In this document: positions 26,135 to 36,532 of the stretch, one piece after another | How the letters are laid out: each line of letters begins with the position of its first letter | Numbering within the stretch: position 1 is the first letter of the stretch | NCBI GenBank assembly: GCA_016928255.1 | Contig: JAFGLB010000037.1 | Coordinates: forward strand, 1 to 46,974 | Source of the DNA: Bacteroidota bacterium | GTDB lineage: Bacteria; Bacteroidota; Ignavibacteria; UBA10030 | Direction of reading: 5' to 3' | Length of the DNA: 46,974 nt | Notes under the pieces: generated by a model | What the model was told of the DNA's origin: nothing | Databases searched by the model: none | Seen by the model: only the letters and a program-made list of their open reading frames with translations | Made by a program: the position numbers and the translations under genes

Positions 26135-27517
26135 ATGGCATTGATGGTCAGCATTTCCGGTATTCGCGGCGTTGTCGGCGAGACTCTGACACCTGAGACG
26201 ATAGTAAAGTACGCCTCCGCGTACGCACGCTACTGCAACAGGGGTCATATCATAATAGGAAGAGACGGACGTGTGACCGGCAAGAATATACTGGATATCG
26301 TCGTGTCTACGCTGATCCAGATGGGATGCGATGTGACAGACCTGGGTATATGCCCGACCCCGACAGTTGCCCTGGCTGTCGAGAAAAAGAAAGCATCCGG
26401 CGGTATTTCGATAACCGCAAGCCATAACCCGATTATCTGGAACGGACTGAAATTCTTCGCCTCCACCGGCCTTTTTCTGGATGCCGATGAAAACCGGAAC
26501 TTCTGGAAACTGTCTGAATCAGCCGCCGAATACGTGCCATGGAATAAACAGGGCCGTTATGTTCTTGAAGAATCCTTTCTCGATGAACATATAAAGGAAG
26601 TTCTTTCCCTTTCTTATATCGATATTTCAAAAATAAAATCAAAAAAATTTAAAGTCGTTTTGGATTGCGTCAATGCGGCAGGAGGAATTATAGTACCGCG
26701 CCTTCTTAAAGAATTCAATTGCGAGGTTATACCCATCAGCTGCGAAGTAACCGGAATTTTCTCTCATACACCCGAACCGATACCTGAAAACCTTGCTTCA
26801 CTCTGTTCCGAGGTGTTTAAACAAAAAGCCGATCTCGGCATTGCCGTCGACCCGGATGTCGACCGCCTTGTGCTTATCAACGAAAAAGGCGAGCCGTTTG
26901 GAGAAGAATATACTATTGCATCCTGCACTGAATTCATACTTGAAAAAATATCCGATAAGAATACCCGCCGGCATTCAACCGGGACTCAGCCTTTAAAAAC
27001 CGTTGTGAATCTTTCGACTACGCGCGCTGTTGAAGATATTTCAAAAAAATACGGCGCGTCTGCACTTCGCACTCCTGTAGGCGAAATCAATGTTGCCAAG
27101 AAAATGAAAGAGACAGGTGCGGTAATCGGAGGAGAAGGAAGCGGCGGCGTCATACTGCCCGATGTGCATCTAGGCCGCGATGCAATTGTAGGCATAGCTC
27201 TCGTTCTTCAGCACCTGGCTGAGTTCGGCGGAACACTTTCCGAGCTTAAGGCAGCGCTTCCTCAATACCATATCACTAAAGGCAAAGTGGATCTGGGCAC
27301 ATTGAATCCGGACGCTATTCTGAAAAAACTTGCTGCCGATTATTCAAAGACCAATTCTATAAATACCGACGACGGATTGAAAATTGATTTCCCGGAATCA
27401 TGGGTACATTTAAGAAAATCAAACACAGAGCCGATAATTCGCATCATCGCTGAAGCGCATACAAAACCTGGAGCCGATGAACTTGTGAAAACATTCACTG
27501 CAAAAATACTCGGATAG
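26135..27517 (+). CDS. glmM: Phosphoglucosamine mutase / phosphohexomutase
   Basis: This 460-residue alpha-D-phosphohexomutase has the phosphoserine loop ITASHNP (Ser96), the metal-binding DPDVDR (239-244), the sugar-binding GGEGSGG and the phosphate-binding RKSNTEPIIRI near the C-terminus. The start MVSISGIRGVVGE is typical. Family members interconvert hexose 6- and 1-phosphates. Overall form is closest to GlmM/PMM proteins of Bacteroidota and archaea, which make glucosamine 1-phosphate for UDP-GlcNAc, but phosphomannomutase or phosphoglucomutase activity is possible. An intrinsic terminator follows at 27618-27645. Confidence 0.88.
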   Translation: MALMVSISGIRGVVGETLTPETIVKYASAYARYCNRGHIIIGRDGRVTGKNILDIVVSTLIQMGCDVTDLGICPTPTVALAVEKKKASGGISITASHNPIIWNGLKFFASTGLFLDADENRNFWKLSESAAEYVPWNKQGRYVLEESFLDEHIKEVLSLSYIDISKIKSKKFKVVLDCVNAAGGIIVPRLLKEFNCEVIPISCEVTGIFSHTPEPIPENLASLCSEVFKQKADLGIAVDPDVDRLVLINEKGEPFGEEYTIASCTEFILEKISDKNTRRHSTGTQPLKTVVNLSTTRAVEDISKKYGASALRTPVGEINVAKKMKETGAVIGGEGSGGVILPDVHLGRDAIVGIALVLQHLAEFGGTLSELKAALPQYHITKGKVDLGTLNPDAILKKLAADYSKTNSINTDDGLKIDFPESWVHLRKSNTEPIIRIIAEAHTKPGADELVKTFTAKILG

Positions 27518-27617
27518 AAGAGAAATCCAAAAAATAATTAAGACTTTTTTCTTTTCTTTTTTTTTCTTAGGTTATTGTAAATTGTCTGTACACAGGTATA
27601 TATAATTATAAGCGCCG

Positions 27618-27645
27618 CGCCGGCCTTCAACGGGCCGACGTTTTT
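27618..27645 (+). terminator. Intrinsic terminator between the phosphohexomutase gene and dprA
   Basis: CGCCGGCC (27618-27625) and GGCCGACG (27633-27640) pair at seven of eight positions around a 7-base loop, followed by TTTTT. A TATAAT lies just upstream at 27601-27606, so if that is a -10 element the hairpin would fall in the dprA leader instead. Confidence 0.6.
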
Positions 27646-27670
27646 ATCCATTTTATCAGACTTTATATCA

Positions 27671-28762
27671 ATGGACTTGTATTCATTGCTCAGGTTATCA
27701 TCTGTACCGCGTATCGGTGCGCAAAAAATTCGTGCACTTATCACCTATTTTAAAACCCCTGAAAATGTCTTCCGTGCATCGGCACGCGAGTTGACGGCCG
27801 TTCCCGGAATAGATAGGAAGCTCGCTTCCAATATTGCCCACTATACCGGCGGCAATAAATACGCAGATGACCAGATGAAACGGCTCAACAGGTCCGGAGG
27901 AAGAATCATTACAGTTTGGGACAAAGAATATCCCGACCTCCTTCGTAGAATTTACGATCCGCCCGCTTTCCTTTTTTTACTGGGAAAATTCAAAGAAACA
28001 GATGCGCGTGCAATCGCCCTTGTCGGCACACGGCATCCTTCTTCATACGGATGCTCAGTGACTGAAAGTATTACTCGAGACCTGTCCAAACAATCGATTT
28101 CTATAGTAAGCGGACTGGCGCGCGGCATCGATACCATTGCTCATCTCGCTGCATTAAAATCCGGGGCCAGAACTATCGCTGTAATCGGTTCGGGACTTGA
28201 CATCCCTTATCCTCCAGAAAATAGAAGGCTTCTGGAAAACATAAGCGAAAAGGGCGCTATAGTTACAGAGTTTCCGATGGGAACCAAACCGGATGCTCCG
28301 AATTTTCCAAGGCGCAACAGAATAATAAGCGGTTTAACTATCGGCACTGTTGTAATTGAATCCGATGAAAACGGCGGCGCAATTATCACGGCAACCACCG
28401 CCCTCGATCAGGACCGCGAAGTATTCGCGGTGCCCGGAAACATAATGGAAAAACGGAGCGCCGGACCTAATAAACTCATCCGCGACGGTCATGCAAAATT
28501 GATTACCTGCGTCGATGATATATTTGCAGAACTCAGAATCCAGTTGCGCCTTTCTCTCGATAAAACAGAAACCAGACCGGCTGTGGAGATGACCACGGAC
28601 GAACAGAGGATATATAATTTGCTCGGTTCTGAACCGGTTCATATCGATAGTCTGGCTGAAAAGGCAATCTCGTCAACCTCCAACGTGCTTGTAACTCTTC
28701 TTTCATTGGAATTTAAAGGCATGGTGTGTCAATTGCCGGGAAAAATGTTTATCCGCTCATAG
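27671..28762 (+). CDS. dprA: DNA-processing protein DprA
   Basis: DprA loads RecA onto incoming single-stranded DNA during natural transformation. The 363-residue protein has an N-terminal helix-hairpin-helix/SAM-like region (1-65), the Rossmann core with ALVGTRHPSSYG, SGLARGIDTIAH, IGSGLDIPYPPENRRL, FPMGTKPDAPNFPRRNRIISGL and SDENGGAIITATTA, and a C-terminal winged-helix part (about 300-363). Length and order are standard. No other competence gene is in the window. The minus-strand open frame over its 5' end is an antisense shadow. Confidence 0.96.
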   Translation: MDLYSLLRLSSVPRIGAQKIRALITYFKTPENVFRASARELTAVPGIDRKLASNIAHYTGGNKYADDQMKRLNRSGGRIITVWDKEYPDLLRRIYDPPAFLFLLGKFKETDARAIALVGTRHPSSYGCSVTESITRDLSKQSISIVSGLARGIDTIAHLAALKSGARTIAVIGSGLDIPYPPENRRLLENISEKGAIVTEFPMGTKPDAPNFPRRNRIISGLTIGTVVIESDENGGAIITATTALDQDREVFAVPGNIMEKRSAGPNKLIRDGHAKLITCVDDIFAELRIQLRLSLDKTETRPAVEMTTDEQRIYNLLGSEPVHIDSLAEKAISSTSNVLVTLLSLEFKGMVCQLPGKMFIRS

Positions 28763-28826
28763 TACCCATCACTTTCCTATAATCAGATTTTTCGCTATAC
28801 TGTATTCAGAGAGATTGGCATACTTT

Positions 28827-29411
28827 ATGATAGACGTTCAAAATATTTACATTGAAGAAAATATCCCGGATGTAAAATTTTCCTGCAATACCGCAATATG
28901 CAAAGGCGCCTGCTGTACCATAGCCGGTGGAAAAGGTGCTCCCCTTCTTGATGAAGAATTAATTATGATTGAGCAGCTTTTCCCAATTATTAAACCATAC
29001 CTTTCTCCGGAGCATATTGATGCGATAATTCAATCAGGCCTTTATGAAGGCGTTCCAGGTTCCTACACAACAATGTGCTTCAACAACAGGGCATGCGTCT
29101 TTGTTTTCTATAAAGACGGCATTGCACGCTGCGCTTTTGAAAAAGCTTTTTTTGAGGGAAAAACTGTATGGCAAAAACCGCTATCCTGCCATCTTTTCCC
29201 CATACGGATTGACAGCGGTATGATTACCAGGCTTAGATACGAGCAAATCTCGGAATGTGACGGTGCACTCCGGTCCGGGTTGAAAAATAATATATATTTA
29301 ACCAGCTTTCTAAAGGAACCTCTAAAGAGAGCATTTGGTTCTAATTGGTACGAAGACTTATTATCCATGTGTGAATCTCGGCGAAAAGAGACCAAAATAA
29401 ATACATTATGA
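28827..29411 (+). CDS. DUF3109 family cysteine-rich protein
   Basis: The protein (194 residues from this ATG) contains a cysteine pattern typical of DUF3109: FSCNTAICKGACCTIAGGKGAPL near the start, CFNNRACVFVF and ARCAFEKAF in the middle, and LSCHLFPIRI later. The family is widespread in Bacteroidota and is thought to bind a metal or Fe-S cluster, but its function is not established. I chose ATG 28827; an in-frame TTG at 28815 would add four residues. rpoN follows after 9 nt, so the two are probably co-transcribed. Confidence 0.9.
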   Translation: MIDVQNIYIEENIPDVKFSCNTAICKGACCTIAGGKGAPLLDEELIMIEQLFPIIKPYLSPEHIDAIIQSGLYEGVPGSYTTMCFNNRACVFVFYKDGIARCAFEKAFFEGKTVWQKPLSCHLFPIRIDSGMITRLRYEQISECDGALRSGLKNNIYLTSFLKEPLKRAFGSNWYEDLLSMCESRRKETKINTL

Positions 29412-29420
29412 CGCGGCAAG

Positions 29421-30851
29421 ATGATTAATCTTTCACAACAACTAAAATTAGGTCTCAGGCTTACCCCCCAGCAGGTTCAATATTTAAAACTGCTCCAGCT
29501 TCCGACACTTTCACTCGAACAAAGGATAAAACTGGAACTCGAGCTTAATCCTATGCTGGAACTTAATGAGGAGCAGGAGACTCCAGTTGAGCAGGAAGAA
29601 ACAATCGAAGAGCCGGCGGAAAAAGAAGAGAATCAGATTGAAGACAGCTACTCAATTGAAGATTACATTAATGATGATGTTTCCGGATATAAAAGTCCCG
29701 AAGCGTACAAATCCAGCGATGAAGATGATTCATATGAACCTCCGATGCCGACTGCCATACCGCTTTTGGAACGCTTGCTCGGCCAGTTAAAAATGTCTCC
29801 GATAGATGATGACGAGATACTCCTTGCGGAAGAAATTCTGGGCAATATCGACGAAGACGGCTATCTGCACCGCGATTTGAATCTTATTGTACAGGATCTT
29901 AATCTCAGTTACGGACTTAATCTCAGCGCCGAGAAAGCCGGCCAGGTACTCCAGAAAATTCTCCTGCTTGACCCGCCGGGAATCGGAGCGAGGAATCTTC
30001 AGGAATGCCTGATAGCCCAGCTGCACGCAGGTAAATATCCAAATTCCTTAAAAGAGCTGTGTATTAAGGTCTTGACCGTTTATTTCGAAGATTTTAAGCT
30101 TAAACGATATGATAACCTGGAACAGAACCTTTCTATAAGCCGTGAAACGCTGAAAAAGATCATTGATACTATTCAGCATCTGAATCCAAAACCCGGGGAA
30201 GGCGAATTCACAGCACAGGAAAACTATATCACTCCGGATTTCATAGTCGAAAAAGACAACGGCGATTTTATTATAACTCTGAACGACCGCAACATTCCGC
30301 CATTACGCATAAACAACGCTTATAAACAGTTAATGGCGCCAAGAGGCAAAAAAGTCTCCGCTGAAACAAAAGATTTTGTCAAGAAAAAATTCGAAGCCGC
30401 AAAATGGTTCATTGCCTCCATACATCAGAGACGGGAGACTTTAATGAAGGTAATGAGAATTATTGTAGAGAAACAAAGACAATGGTTCGAAGAAGGCGAA
30501 ACATTGAAACCGATGATCTATAAAGATATATCCGAAGTCGTTGGTGTCGATATTTCCACAATCAGCCGGGTCGTTAACAGTAAATATGCGCAAACTGAAT
30601 ACGGGGTCTACCCTCTGCGGTTCTTCTTCACGTCGGGATTGGAATCGGAAAACGGAGAGGATATATCGAACCAGGTAGTAAAACAGCGTGTCAAAGATAT
30701 TATTTCTGCGGAAAATCCGGATAGCCCCTTAAATGACGACAAGATAGCCGAAATATTGAAACAGGAAGGAATTCGAATCGCACGACGCACGGTAGCAAAG
30801 TACCGCGAACAAATCGGACTTCCCATTGCCAGGATGAGAAGAAAGGTTTGA
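29421..30851 (+). CDS. rpoN: RNA polymerase sigma-54 factor
   Basis: Sigma-54 directs RNA polymerase to -24/-12 promoters and needs an AAA+ activator. The 476-residue protein has region I ([23 protein letters not shown], with [10 protein letters not shown]), an acidic region II (about 55-110), the core-binding region, a helix-turn-helix ([18 protein letters not shown]) and the RpoN box [10 protein letters not shown] at residues 454-463. No activator gene is in the window. The stop overlaps a rejected TTG start of hslV; the true hslV start follows 20 nt later. Confidence 0.97.
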   Translation: MINLSQQLKLGLRLTPQQVQYLKLLQLPTLSLEQRIKLELELNPMLELNEEQETPVEQEETIEEPAEKEENQIEDSYSIEDYINDDVSGYKSPEAYKSSDEDDSYEPPMPTAIPLLERLLGQLKMSPIDDDEILLAEEILGNIDEDGYLHRDLNLIVQDLNLSYGLNLSAEKAGQVLQKILLLDPPGIGARNLQECLIAQLHAGKYPNSLKELCIKVLTVYFEDFKLKRYDNLEQNLSISRETLKKIIDTIQHLNPKPGEGEFTAQENYITPDFIVEKDNGDFIITLNDRNIPPLRINNAYKQLMAPRGKKVSAETKDFVKKKFEAAKWFIASIHQRRETLMKVMRIIVEKQRQWFEEGETLKPMIYKDISEVVGVDISTISRVVNSKYAQTEYGVYPLRFFFTSGLESENGEDISNQVVKQRVKDIISAENPDSPLNDDKIAEILKQEGIRIARRTVAKYREQIGLPIARMRRKV

Positions 30852-30871
30852 TTCCATCAGGAGAATATTCT

Positions 30872-31411
30872 ATGCAGAATAATAAAATTCAAGCTACAAC
30901 AATTATCGGATTACGGCATAACGGTCAAGTTGCAATCGGAGGCGACGGCCAGGTCACTCTCGGCAATACAGTCATGAAGCAAAAAACAAATAAAATACGC
31001 AGGCTTCATAATGATTCTGTCCTTGTCGGTTTTGCCGGTTCAGCTGCCGATTCATTCAGCCTGCTGGAAAGATTTGAAGAAAAACTCGAACAATATCAGG
31101 GGCAGCTTACACGAGCAGCTGTTGAACTGGCAAAATTATGGCGCACCGATAAGTACCTCAGACAGCTCGAAGCACTGCTGGCCGTTCTCGATAAAGATCA
31201 CGCACTTATTATATCAGGTACCGGCGACGTTATCGAGCCCGACGACGGCATAGTGGCAGTGGGTTCAGGAGGCAGTTACGCGTTGGCGGCTGCACGCATA
31301 TTAATCAAGCACACGAAGTTAGGCACCAAAGAAATTGTACAAGAGTCTTTAAATGCCGCTTCGGATATATGCATATACACAAACAAAAATTTCACAATCG
31401 AAGAGTTATAA
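30872..31411 (+). CDS. hslV: ATP-dependent protease subunit HslV
   Basis: HslV is the peptidase of the HslUV (ClpYQ) protease. After a short propeptide (MQNNKIQA) the mature protein should begin at Thr9 in ATTIIGL, the catalytic N-terminal threonine. [15 protein letters not shown] and the KIRRL stretch are conserved, and [19 protein letters not shown] is the typical C-terminal region. I chose ATG 30872 because AGGAG lies about 8-9 nt upstream; the TTG at 30848 would overlap rpoN. Mature length fits the family. hslU begins 5 nt after the stop. Confidence 0.96.
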   Translation: MQNNKIQATTIIGLRHNGQVAIGGDGQVTLGNTVMKQKTNKIRRLHNDSVLVGFAGSAADSFSLLERFEEKLEQYQGQLTRAAVELAKLWRTDKYLRQLEALLAVLDKDHALIISGTGDVIEPDDGIVAVGSGGSYALAAARILIKHTKLGTKEIVQESLNAASDICIYTNKNFTIEEL

Positions 31412-31416
31412 CAACC

Positions 31417-32802
31417 GTGGCAAAAAAACAAATCCCAATCCCATCAAAAGAACTTACCCCTCGTCAAATTGTGCATGAACTCGACCGGTATATCATCGGC
31501 CAGCATGCGGCAAAAAAAGCGGTTGCTATTGCACTTCGCAACAGGTGGCGGCGGCTCCAGGTAACGGGATCTCTCCGCGAAGATATAATGCCTAACAACA
31601 TTATTCTTATCGGGCCCACGGGCGTAGGCAAGACTGAAATTGCACGGCGTCTCGCGAAGCTCGCTAACGCGCCGTTCCTTAAAGTTGAAGCATCAAAATT
31701 CACGGAAGTCGGCTATGTGGGACGTGATGTCGAATCAATTGTACGTGACCTTACCGAAATTTCAGTTAATATGGTTAAAGCTGAAAAAGCCGCGGAAGTT
31801 GAAAACAAAGCGCGCGAACTGGCAAACGAAAGGCTTCTTGATATCCTGATACCTGTCAACAAGCGGCCGAAAACCTCTGAACCTGCGGTTCCTCCCGCTG
31901 AAACCACGGAGGAAAATGAGAATACACGACAGAAATTCCGCGAGAAGCTGCATTCGGGCGCGCTTGATGAACGAGTTATTGAACTTGAGTTATCTTTTTC
32001 GCAAATGCCGGCAATGCAGGTGATGGGGCCTTTCAGTATGGAGGAAATCGGCGTAAATCTCCAGGAAGTTTTCAGCAATATACTTCCCAAAAAAGAAAAA
32101 CGCCGAAAAGTCACTGTTGCTGAAGCACGCAGGCTTCTGATACAGGAAGAATCACAGAAACTGATAGACATGGAAAAAGTGATTAAAGAAGCCCTGGAGC
32201 GCGTTGAAAATTCCGGTATCGTTTTTATTGATGAGATCGATAAAATTGCAAGTGCACGCGGGCACAGCTCGGGACCCGATGTTTCGCGTGAGGGAGTTCA
32301 ACGCGACCTGCTTCCTATCGTGGAAGGCTCCAGCGTACTAACCAAACATGGTATGGTCAAAACCGACCACGTTCTTTTTATTGCATCGGGAGCATTTCAC
32401 GTAGCTAAACCTTCCGACCTGATTCCCGAAATGCAGGGCCGCTTCCCTATTCGTGTCGAACTTAAAAGTCTTACCGAAGATGATTTTGTAAAAATACTCA
32501 CACTGCCGCAAAATGCCCTTATTAAGCAATATGCCGCATTATTAAATACGGAGGAAATTAATCTATCTTTCAACGATGAAGCAGTGAGAGAGATTGCCAA
32601 AATCGCTTTTGAAGTCAATGATCAGGTAGAGAATATAGGCGCCCGCCGGCTTCACACAATAATCACAACACTACTTGAAGAGATATTGTTTAACTCCCCC
32701 GACGATATTCCTGATCCCAATATCGTAATAACCAAGGAAATCGTTCAGAAAAAATTGAACATGATCGTAAAAAACCGCGATCTTAGCAGGTATATATTAT
32801 AA
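31417..32802 (+). CDS. hslU: ATP-dependent protease ATPase subunit HslU
   Basis: HslU is the AAA+ unfoldase that feeds substrates to HslV. Walker A is GPTGVGKT (residues 66-73), Walker B is [11 protein letters not shown], and the family stretch [19 protein letters not shown] follows Walker A. The C-terminal LSRYIL tail that inserts into HslV is present. I place the start at GTG 31417, reading [15 protein letters not shown], five bases after the hslV stop. A longer frame from ATG 31369 would overlap hslV by 43 nt and adds residues with no family match. Length is then 461, close to the usual 440-470. It converges with the minus-strand barrel gene, with 14 bases between the stops. Confidence 0.96.
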   Translation: MAKKQIPIPSKELTPRQIVHELDRYIIGQHAAKKAVAIALRNRWRRLQVTGSLREDIMPNNIILIGPTGVGKTEIARRLAKLANAPFLKVEASKFTEVGYVGRDVESIVRDLTEISVNMVKAEKAAEVENKARELANERLLDILIPVNKRPKTSEPAVPPAETTEENENTRQKFREKLHSGALDERVIELELSFSQMPAMQVMGPFSMEEIGVNLQEVFSNILPKKEKRRKVTVAEARRLLIQEESQKLIDMEKVIKEALERVENSGIVFIDEIDKIASARGHSSGPDVSREGVQRDLLPIVEGSSVLTKHGMVKTDHVLFIASGAFHVAKPSDLIPEMQGRFPIRVELKSLTEDDFVKILTLPQNALIKQYAALLNTEEINLSFNDEAVREIAKIAFEVNDQVENIGARRLHTIITTLLEEILFNSPDDIPDPNIVITKEIVQKKLNMIVKNRDLSRYIL

Positions 32803-32816
32803 ATTACGATTTTTCT

Positions 32817-34235
32817 TTATACCCTGACTTTCATTCCAATAGATAATGAGATCGTCTGAAAACTATTTGGGATGAAAACCGTGCCGAAGTTATCAGATGC
32901 AAAATCAAGACTGAAATTATAAAGATCTATTCCAAATCCAAAACTCCATCTAACTTTATCATCACCGCCGAATGCTATTCCGGTTCGCAGCGGCAGCATA
33001 GAAAGTACATAGTATTCTGTTCCGAGCGAAAAACGGGGCTTTGTTGTATTACCAAGAGATTCATTGAATCCCTGCAAGTAATCAAATGCGATAATAAAAT
33101 TATCAGGCATAAAAAACAATCCTGGAATTTTAGAAGCTTCTGTCTCGAAACCTATACGCAATGCGGAAGGTAATTTTGTCTCGAACGCCTCTCCGGGACG
33201 GGTTTTTCCCTTGGTCATGGTATCCAGGGTATCTTCAAGATGACTGAAATTGCCTGTAATCGCAACCGATTTGCTGTTATAGCTTTCAATAACATTTTTA
33301 TTCCATTTTATTTTACCTATATCCGTAACACTCATAGATGCCCGCATACCGTTTACGAATTCTCCCGAGAACCCGATATCGAAGCCGATTCCTTTACCTA
33401 CAGGGGCAGGAAATAATGCTTGTATAATATTTGGATTTTCATTAGAATTTTCATGCATATAATCGGCACCCGTATGAGTAGTCAAAAAATCAATACTACC
33501 GACAAGCGTATATTGCAACGGATTTAGCTCGTCCGGATAATTGCCAAACGAAGAGGTTTGTCTTATCGATTTAGAAATTCCGAATCCATGCAAAAGCTTA
33601 ACACCAATACCTGTATAAAGAGCATTTAAAAACTCTAAATTTACCGGCAGTTTTCGTCCATATGATAAATTATATTCCCTGTACCACCACGCGTTGGCTT
33701 CGGTTCCGTCAAAAACATATACAGATCCTGCCGGTTCCAGTCCAAACGCAGCCATCCTGAAAAAATCCTTTGATAATTTAACATCCGCCCCGGCATGATC
33801 GATCATACCAAATCCGATTCCGCCTATTATCGGATCCAGAAAAGACGCCCCGAATATCATGACTTCCGCACGAACCCGTGTTACCGGTAAATCGGGCATC
33901 TGATTCAGTATTTTTTCCTTATCTGCAGGTTCAAGGCGCTTTGCCCAGCGTTCGCCGACTGAATCCACTCCGGTAAAATACTCCTTGTATAAATCAAATG
34001 TAAGTATCTCGGTGCTCACACGTGCGCTTGACGGAACCAGGTTAATATTCAAGAATCCTTTATCGGGGATTGAAATATTAGCCGGATTGATACCGACTGC
34101 ATCGATACCTCTTGAAGCCGCATTTATGGTTCTCGCCATTCCTACGCCGCGCGTATTCGACATGTCCCCTGGCATGGCTGTCTGAATCACGAAAGAAATA
34201 ATTGTAAATTCTAATAAGTATAATTTCGATTTCAT
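32817..34235 (-). CDS. FadL/PorV-like outer-membrane barrel protein (DUF5723-like)
   Basis: The 472-residue protein has a signal peptide (about 1-22) and the N-terminal pattern TRGVGMARTINAASRGIDAVGINPANIS, a variant of the NPAG signature of FadL/PorV barrels. It alternates amphipathic strands to the end (RFSLGTEYYVLSMLPLRTGIAFGG, WSFGFGIDLYNFSLDFAS, QTISLSIGMKVRV). The pattern resembles proteins annotated DUF5723 in Ignavibacteria, from memory. Function unknown. It starts 14 nt after a large lipoprotein gene and is probably co-transcribed with it. Confidence 0.78.
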   Translation of the reverse strand: MKSKLYLLEFTIISFVIQTAMPGDMSNTRGVGMARTINAASRGIDAVGINPANISIPDKGFLNINLVPSSARVSTEILTFDLYKEYFTGVDSVGERWAKRLEPADKEKILNQMPDLPVTRVRAEVMIFGASFLDPIIGGIGFGMIDHAGADVKLSKDFFRMAAFGLEPAGSVYVFDGTEANAWWYREYNLSYGRKLPVNLEFLNALYTGIGVKLLHGFGISKSIRQTSSFGNYPDELNPLQYTLVGSIDFLTTHTGADYMHENSNENPNIIQALFPAPVGKGIGFDIGFSGEFVNGMRASMSVTDIGKIKWNKNVIESYNSKSVAITGNFSHLEDTLDTMTKGKTRPGEAFETKLPSALRIGFETEASKIPGLFFMPDNFIIAFDYLQGFNESLGNTTKPRFSLGTEYYVLSMLPLRTGIAFGGDDKVRWSFGFGIDLYNFSLDFASDNFGTVFIPNSFQTISLSIGMKVRV

Positions 34236-34249
34236 TTGCTGCTCTGCCT

Positions 34250-36340
34250 TTACGGTTTATTTATTGTACAGCGAACATTGACAGAAGAACGTATCCGTAT
34301 AAAATCGTTATGCCTGAATTTTACCGGATTTATTCCATTTCCCGTGTTAAAAAACAGCCTTATGCATACTGAATCCGATTCCGCCATTGTATTGACCTCT
34401 TCACCGGTCAGATGAATTGCCATGTTCGAGATCCTCGGGTTCGTCGCATTGCCTAACATATCAACTTCCGAAGCTTTTATAAGCGTATCCGGTAAAATTC
34501 TGAATGTCGTATCGGACAGCGATCTCGTTGAATCCCATTTTAAAAAGCTCATCTGGAATTTCATAGCTATAGGAATTCTGTTTGTAAATTCCAGATTCAT
34601 TGCACCATCTATGATGCTTCGTATTACTGACTGTTCAACATCATCGCTGATTGGATCTTTTTCCACACCCACAACGCTTCCGCTTATAATTGCCAGGTCT
34701 GTCGGGATGCTCACATCCAGCGACGGGTAGACCTTCGAAGTATCGTATATTGTATAGAAATTATTCATGTCTGCCGGCGCATTAAAGACACCACGGACAA
34801 AAAAAGAATCCGGCAGATCCGGGAAAAACTCACCGAAGAAATTGACAAAATTGGAGTATTCCGCGGCGCTGGAATTCTGTGCGATGTTAATGAATGAATT
34901 CTGATGTGCCGGATCGACGGTTCCGTTAAAAATGGATATAGAGCGCGTCTGATTATATTTTGAGTTCTTGGCAACCAGCACAAGATTCTCATAACTGAAT
35001 GGAATATTTTCCCGTGTATACAATCTTAAATTAAGCTGAACATTTCTGAATAATAATCTGGCCCTGACTTTATCGATATCCTTTCCGAGATCATAATCCG
35101 ATTCAAAACCCGAATCAATGTCCTGTGCCATCGGTTCAAACCTGCCGTCCACCCTTTCGGCTGTAAGCGGACGGTCCGGCTGCAGCTGGGCTATCATAAC
35201 ATCGTTCTTGGAAACTTGCTTTTTAACGCCTTCCGAATCGAATATCTCGACATCAACAGAATAATGCAGATGAGTGCCTGTTCCCGTACCTGGAGTTTCA
35301 ATATAAAGCGGCGGCATTGAAACCGGATGCACGTATGTTTCCCCGCCCTGTATTGGTCTGTCGACCCTGTAATTTTCTCCATTTGACCTGTAGAACAATT
35401 CATTAATTCTTATGTGAACTTGTGAATTAATCTGGGAGCCGTTTGTAATGCTGATCAGGAAACTGCCTTCCTTAAAGAATGCTTGCCGTATTACAGTAAC
35501 ATCATCCAATGTGAACGTCCCGTTTGTTATCGGTTGCAGCATCTGATATGATATAACCGCGAAAGCGCTGTCTGCTTTCAGAGGAGAGGATTGAAATGAA
35601 ATAGATATGCCGTCGGATGGAAAGATTGAAATCGGGCCGCTGTATCCTTCAGTATGTATTGTAATAGCATCTGTTGTAAGAATTCCACGAACAAGCTCGT
35701 TATCAAGCGGCGACTGAAGCGATATGGAAGCACCCTGCGATAATATGCCCGGGACTACATATCCGGCTATTCTTACCGTGTCTTCCGGCGATGTCCAATT
35801 ATTGCGTAAAATTATGGGATCAGGAAAACTTATCGGAAATGGAAAATTATTTGTTACAGTCATTGTCAATATACCGGTATTGACTCCAACATAATAGAAT
35901 TCGCTGGTATCTATAAGATCCACCGGTGCTGCTGAATATGTACCCACACCCAGACCGGGCAGGTTTCCTGTAGGAACTCCAAAAGCGGGAGCAGCAATAT
36001 TCTTTGCCGGAAGGACAAAAGGCTCGATATCAAACACACCCAAAGCAGCCGTAGTATCTGTTGCATCCGGTTCATACGTCATCGAGTCAACCTGAACCGG
36101 CTCTGTCGTAAATGAAGTATTATAGAAATACGTACTGTCTGCAGTGTTAAGCAAAAAGACTGTATCCTTTTTCGCAAATTCACTGAAGTATTCTGTCTTA
36201 TCAAGGATCGGAATTGTCAGATGTGTATCATATGTCGGCCCGACCGGTTCAAGCGGGGACTCAATACAGCTGAAAGAGATGAAAGAGACTAAAAGAATTA
36301 GAATGTTTTTTTTGTTTATTCCTGAATTTCTATTTTTCAT
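34250..36340 (-). CDS. Large predicted lipoprotein
   Basis: I place the start at ATG 36340, giving 696 residues with a clean lipoprotein signal (MKNRNSGINKKNILILLVS, then FISFSC, lipid-modified Cys25). A longer frame reaches 36466 but would start upstream of the promoter at 36386-36414. The mature protein is beta-rich with no recognised domain; stretches such as LTMTVTNNFPFPISFPDPIILRNN look like repeated immunoglobulin-like sandwiches. No catalytic motif is seen. The next gene, 14 nt downstream, is a PorV/FadL-like barrel, so this is the second lipoprotein/barrel pair in the window. It is likely anchored in the outer membrane. Confidence 0.75.
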   Translation of the reverse strand: MKNRNSGINKKNILILLVSFISFSCIESPLEPVGPTYDTHLTIPILDKTEYFSEFAKKDTVFLLNTADSTYFYNTSFTTEPVQVDSMTYEPDATDTTAALGVFDIEPFVLPAKNIAAPAFGVPTGNLPGLGVGTYSAAPVDLIDTSEFYYVGVNTGILTMTVTNNFPFPISFPDPIILRNNWTSPEDTVRIAGYVVPGILSQGASISLQSPLDNELVRGILTTDAITIHTEGYSGPISIFPSDGISISFQSSPLKADSAFAVISYQMLQPITNGTFTLDDVTVIRQAFFKEGSFLISITNGSQINSQVHIRINELFYRSNGENYRVDRPIQGGETYVHPVSMPPLYIETPGTGTGTHLHYSVDVEIFDSEGVKKQVSKNDVMIAQLQPDRPLTAERVDGRFEPMAQDIDSGFESDYDLGKDIDKVRARLLFRNVQLNLRLYTRENIPFSYENLVLVAKNSKYNQTRSISIFNGTVDPAHQNSFINIAQNSSAAEYSNFVNFFGEFFPDLPDSFFVRGVFNAPADMNNFYTIYDTSKVYPSLDVSIPTDLAIISGSVVGVEKDPISDDVEQSVIRSIIDGAMNLEFTNRIPIAMKFQMSFLKWDSTRSLSDTTFRILPDTLIKASEVDMLGNATNPRISNMAIHLTGEEVNTMAESDSVCIRLFFNTGNGINPVKFRHNDFIRIRSSVNVRCTINKP

Positions 36341-36385
36341 ACTCAACCTTAATATTCTCTTTTTTCTTGAACTAAGACTTAAAAG

Positions 36386-36414
36386 AATATAGCCACAGCA
36401 TAAAGAATAGTCAA
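36386..36414 (-). promoter_or_regulatory. Sigma-70-type promoter of the second lipoprotein/barrel pair
   Basis: TTGACT (36414-36409, minus strand), 17 bases, then TATATT (36391-36386). The start site would lie near 36379, about 40 bases before the chosen ATG, and it excludes the longer open frame. Confidence 0.65.
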
Positions 36415-36465
36415 TGAATTGAACGGCCGGCAGGTATGCATTCGAGAATAATGTGCGTGCTGTCA

Positions 36466-36512
36466 CAAAAAAAACGGAAGCTGGCTCACAAATCTTATGC
36501 GCCGGCTTCCGT
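36466..36512 (-). terminator. Intrinsic terminator after the DUF3467 gene
   Basis: On the minus strand the arms 36512-36501 and 36485-36474 form a 12-bp stem (one G-U) around a 15-base loop, followed by seven or eight U. It lies 20 bases after the DUF3467 stop and closes the TPR/DUF3467 unit. Confidence 0.88.
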
Positions 36513-36532
36513 TGGTAAAAAAATGAATACAG

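Noticed and set aside
27538-27744. Minus-strand 68-codon frame with a hydrophobic segment
   Set aside because: It is antisense to the dprA start and to the terminator region; its lysine-rich tail comes from a T-rich tract on the plus strand.
31369-31416. ATG start for HslU inside hslV
   Set aside because: The 16 extra residues are the hslV 3' end in another frame; GTG 31417 fits the family start.
36341-36466. Longer N-terminus for the large lipoprotein
   Set aside because: It would remove the lipoprotein signal from the N-terminus and starts upstream of a good promoter.
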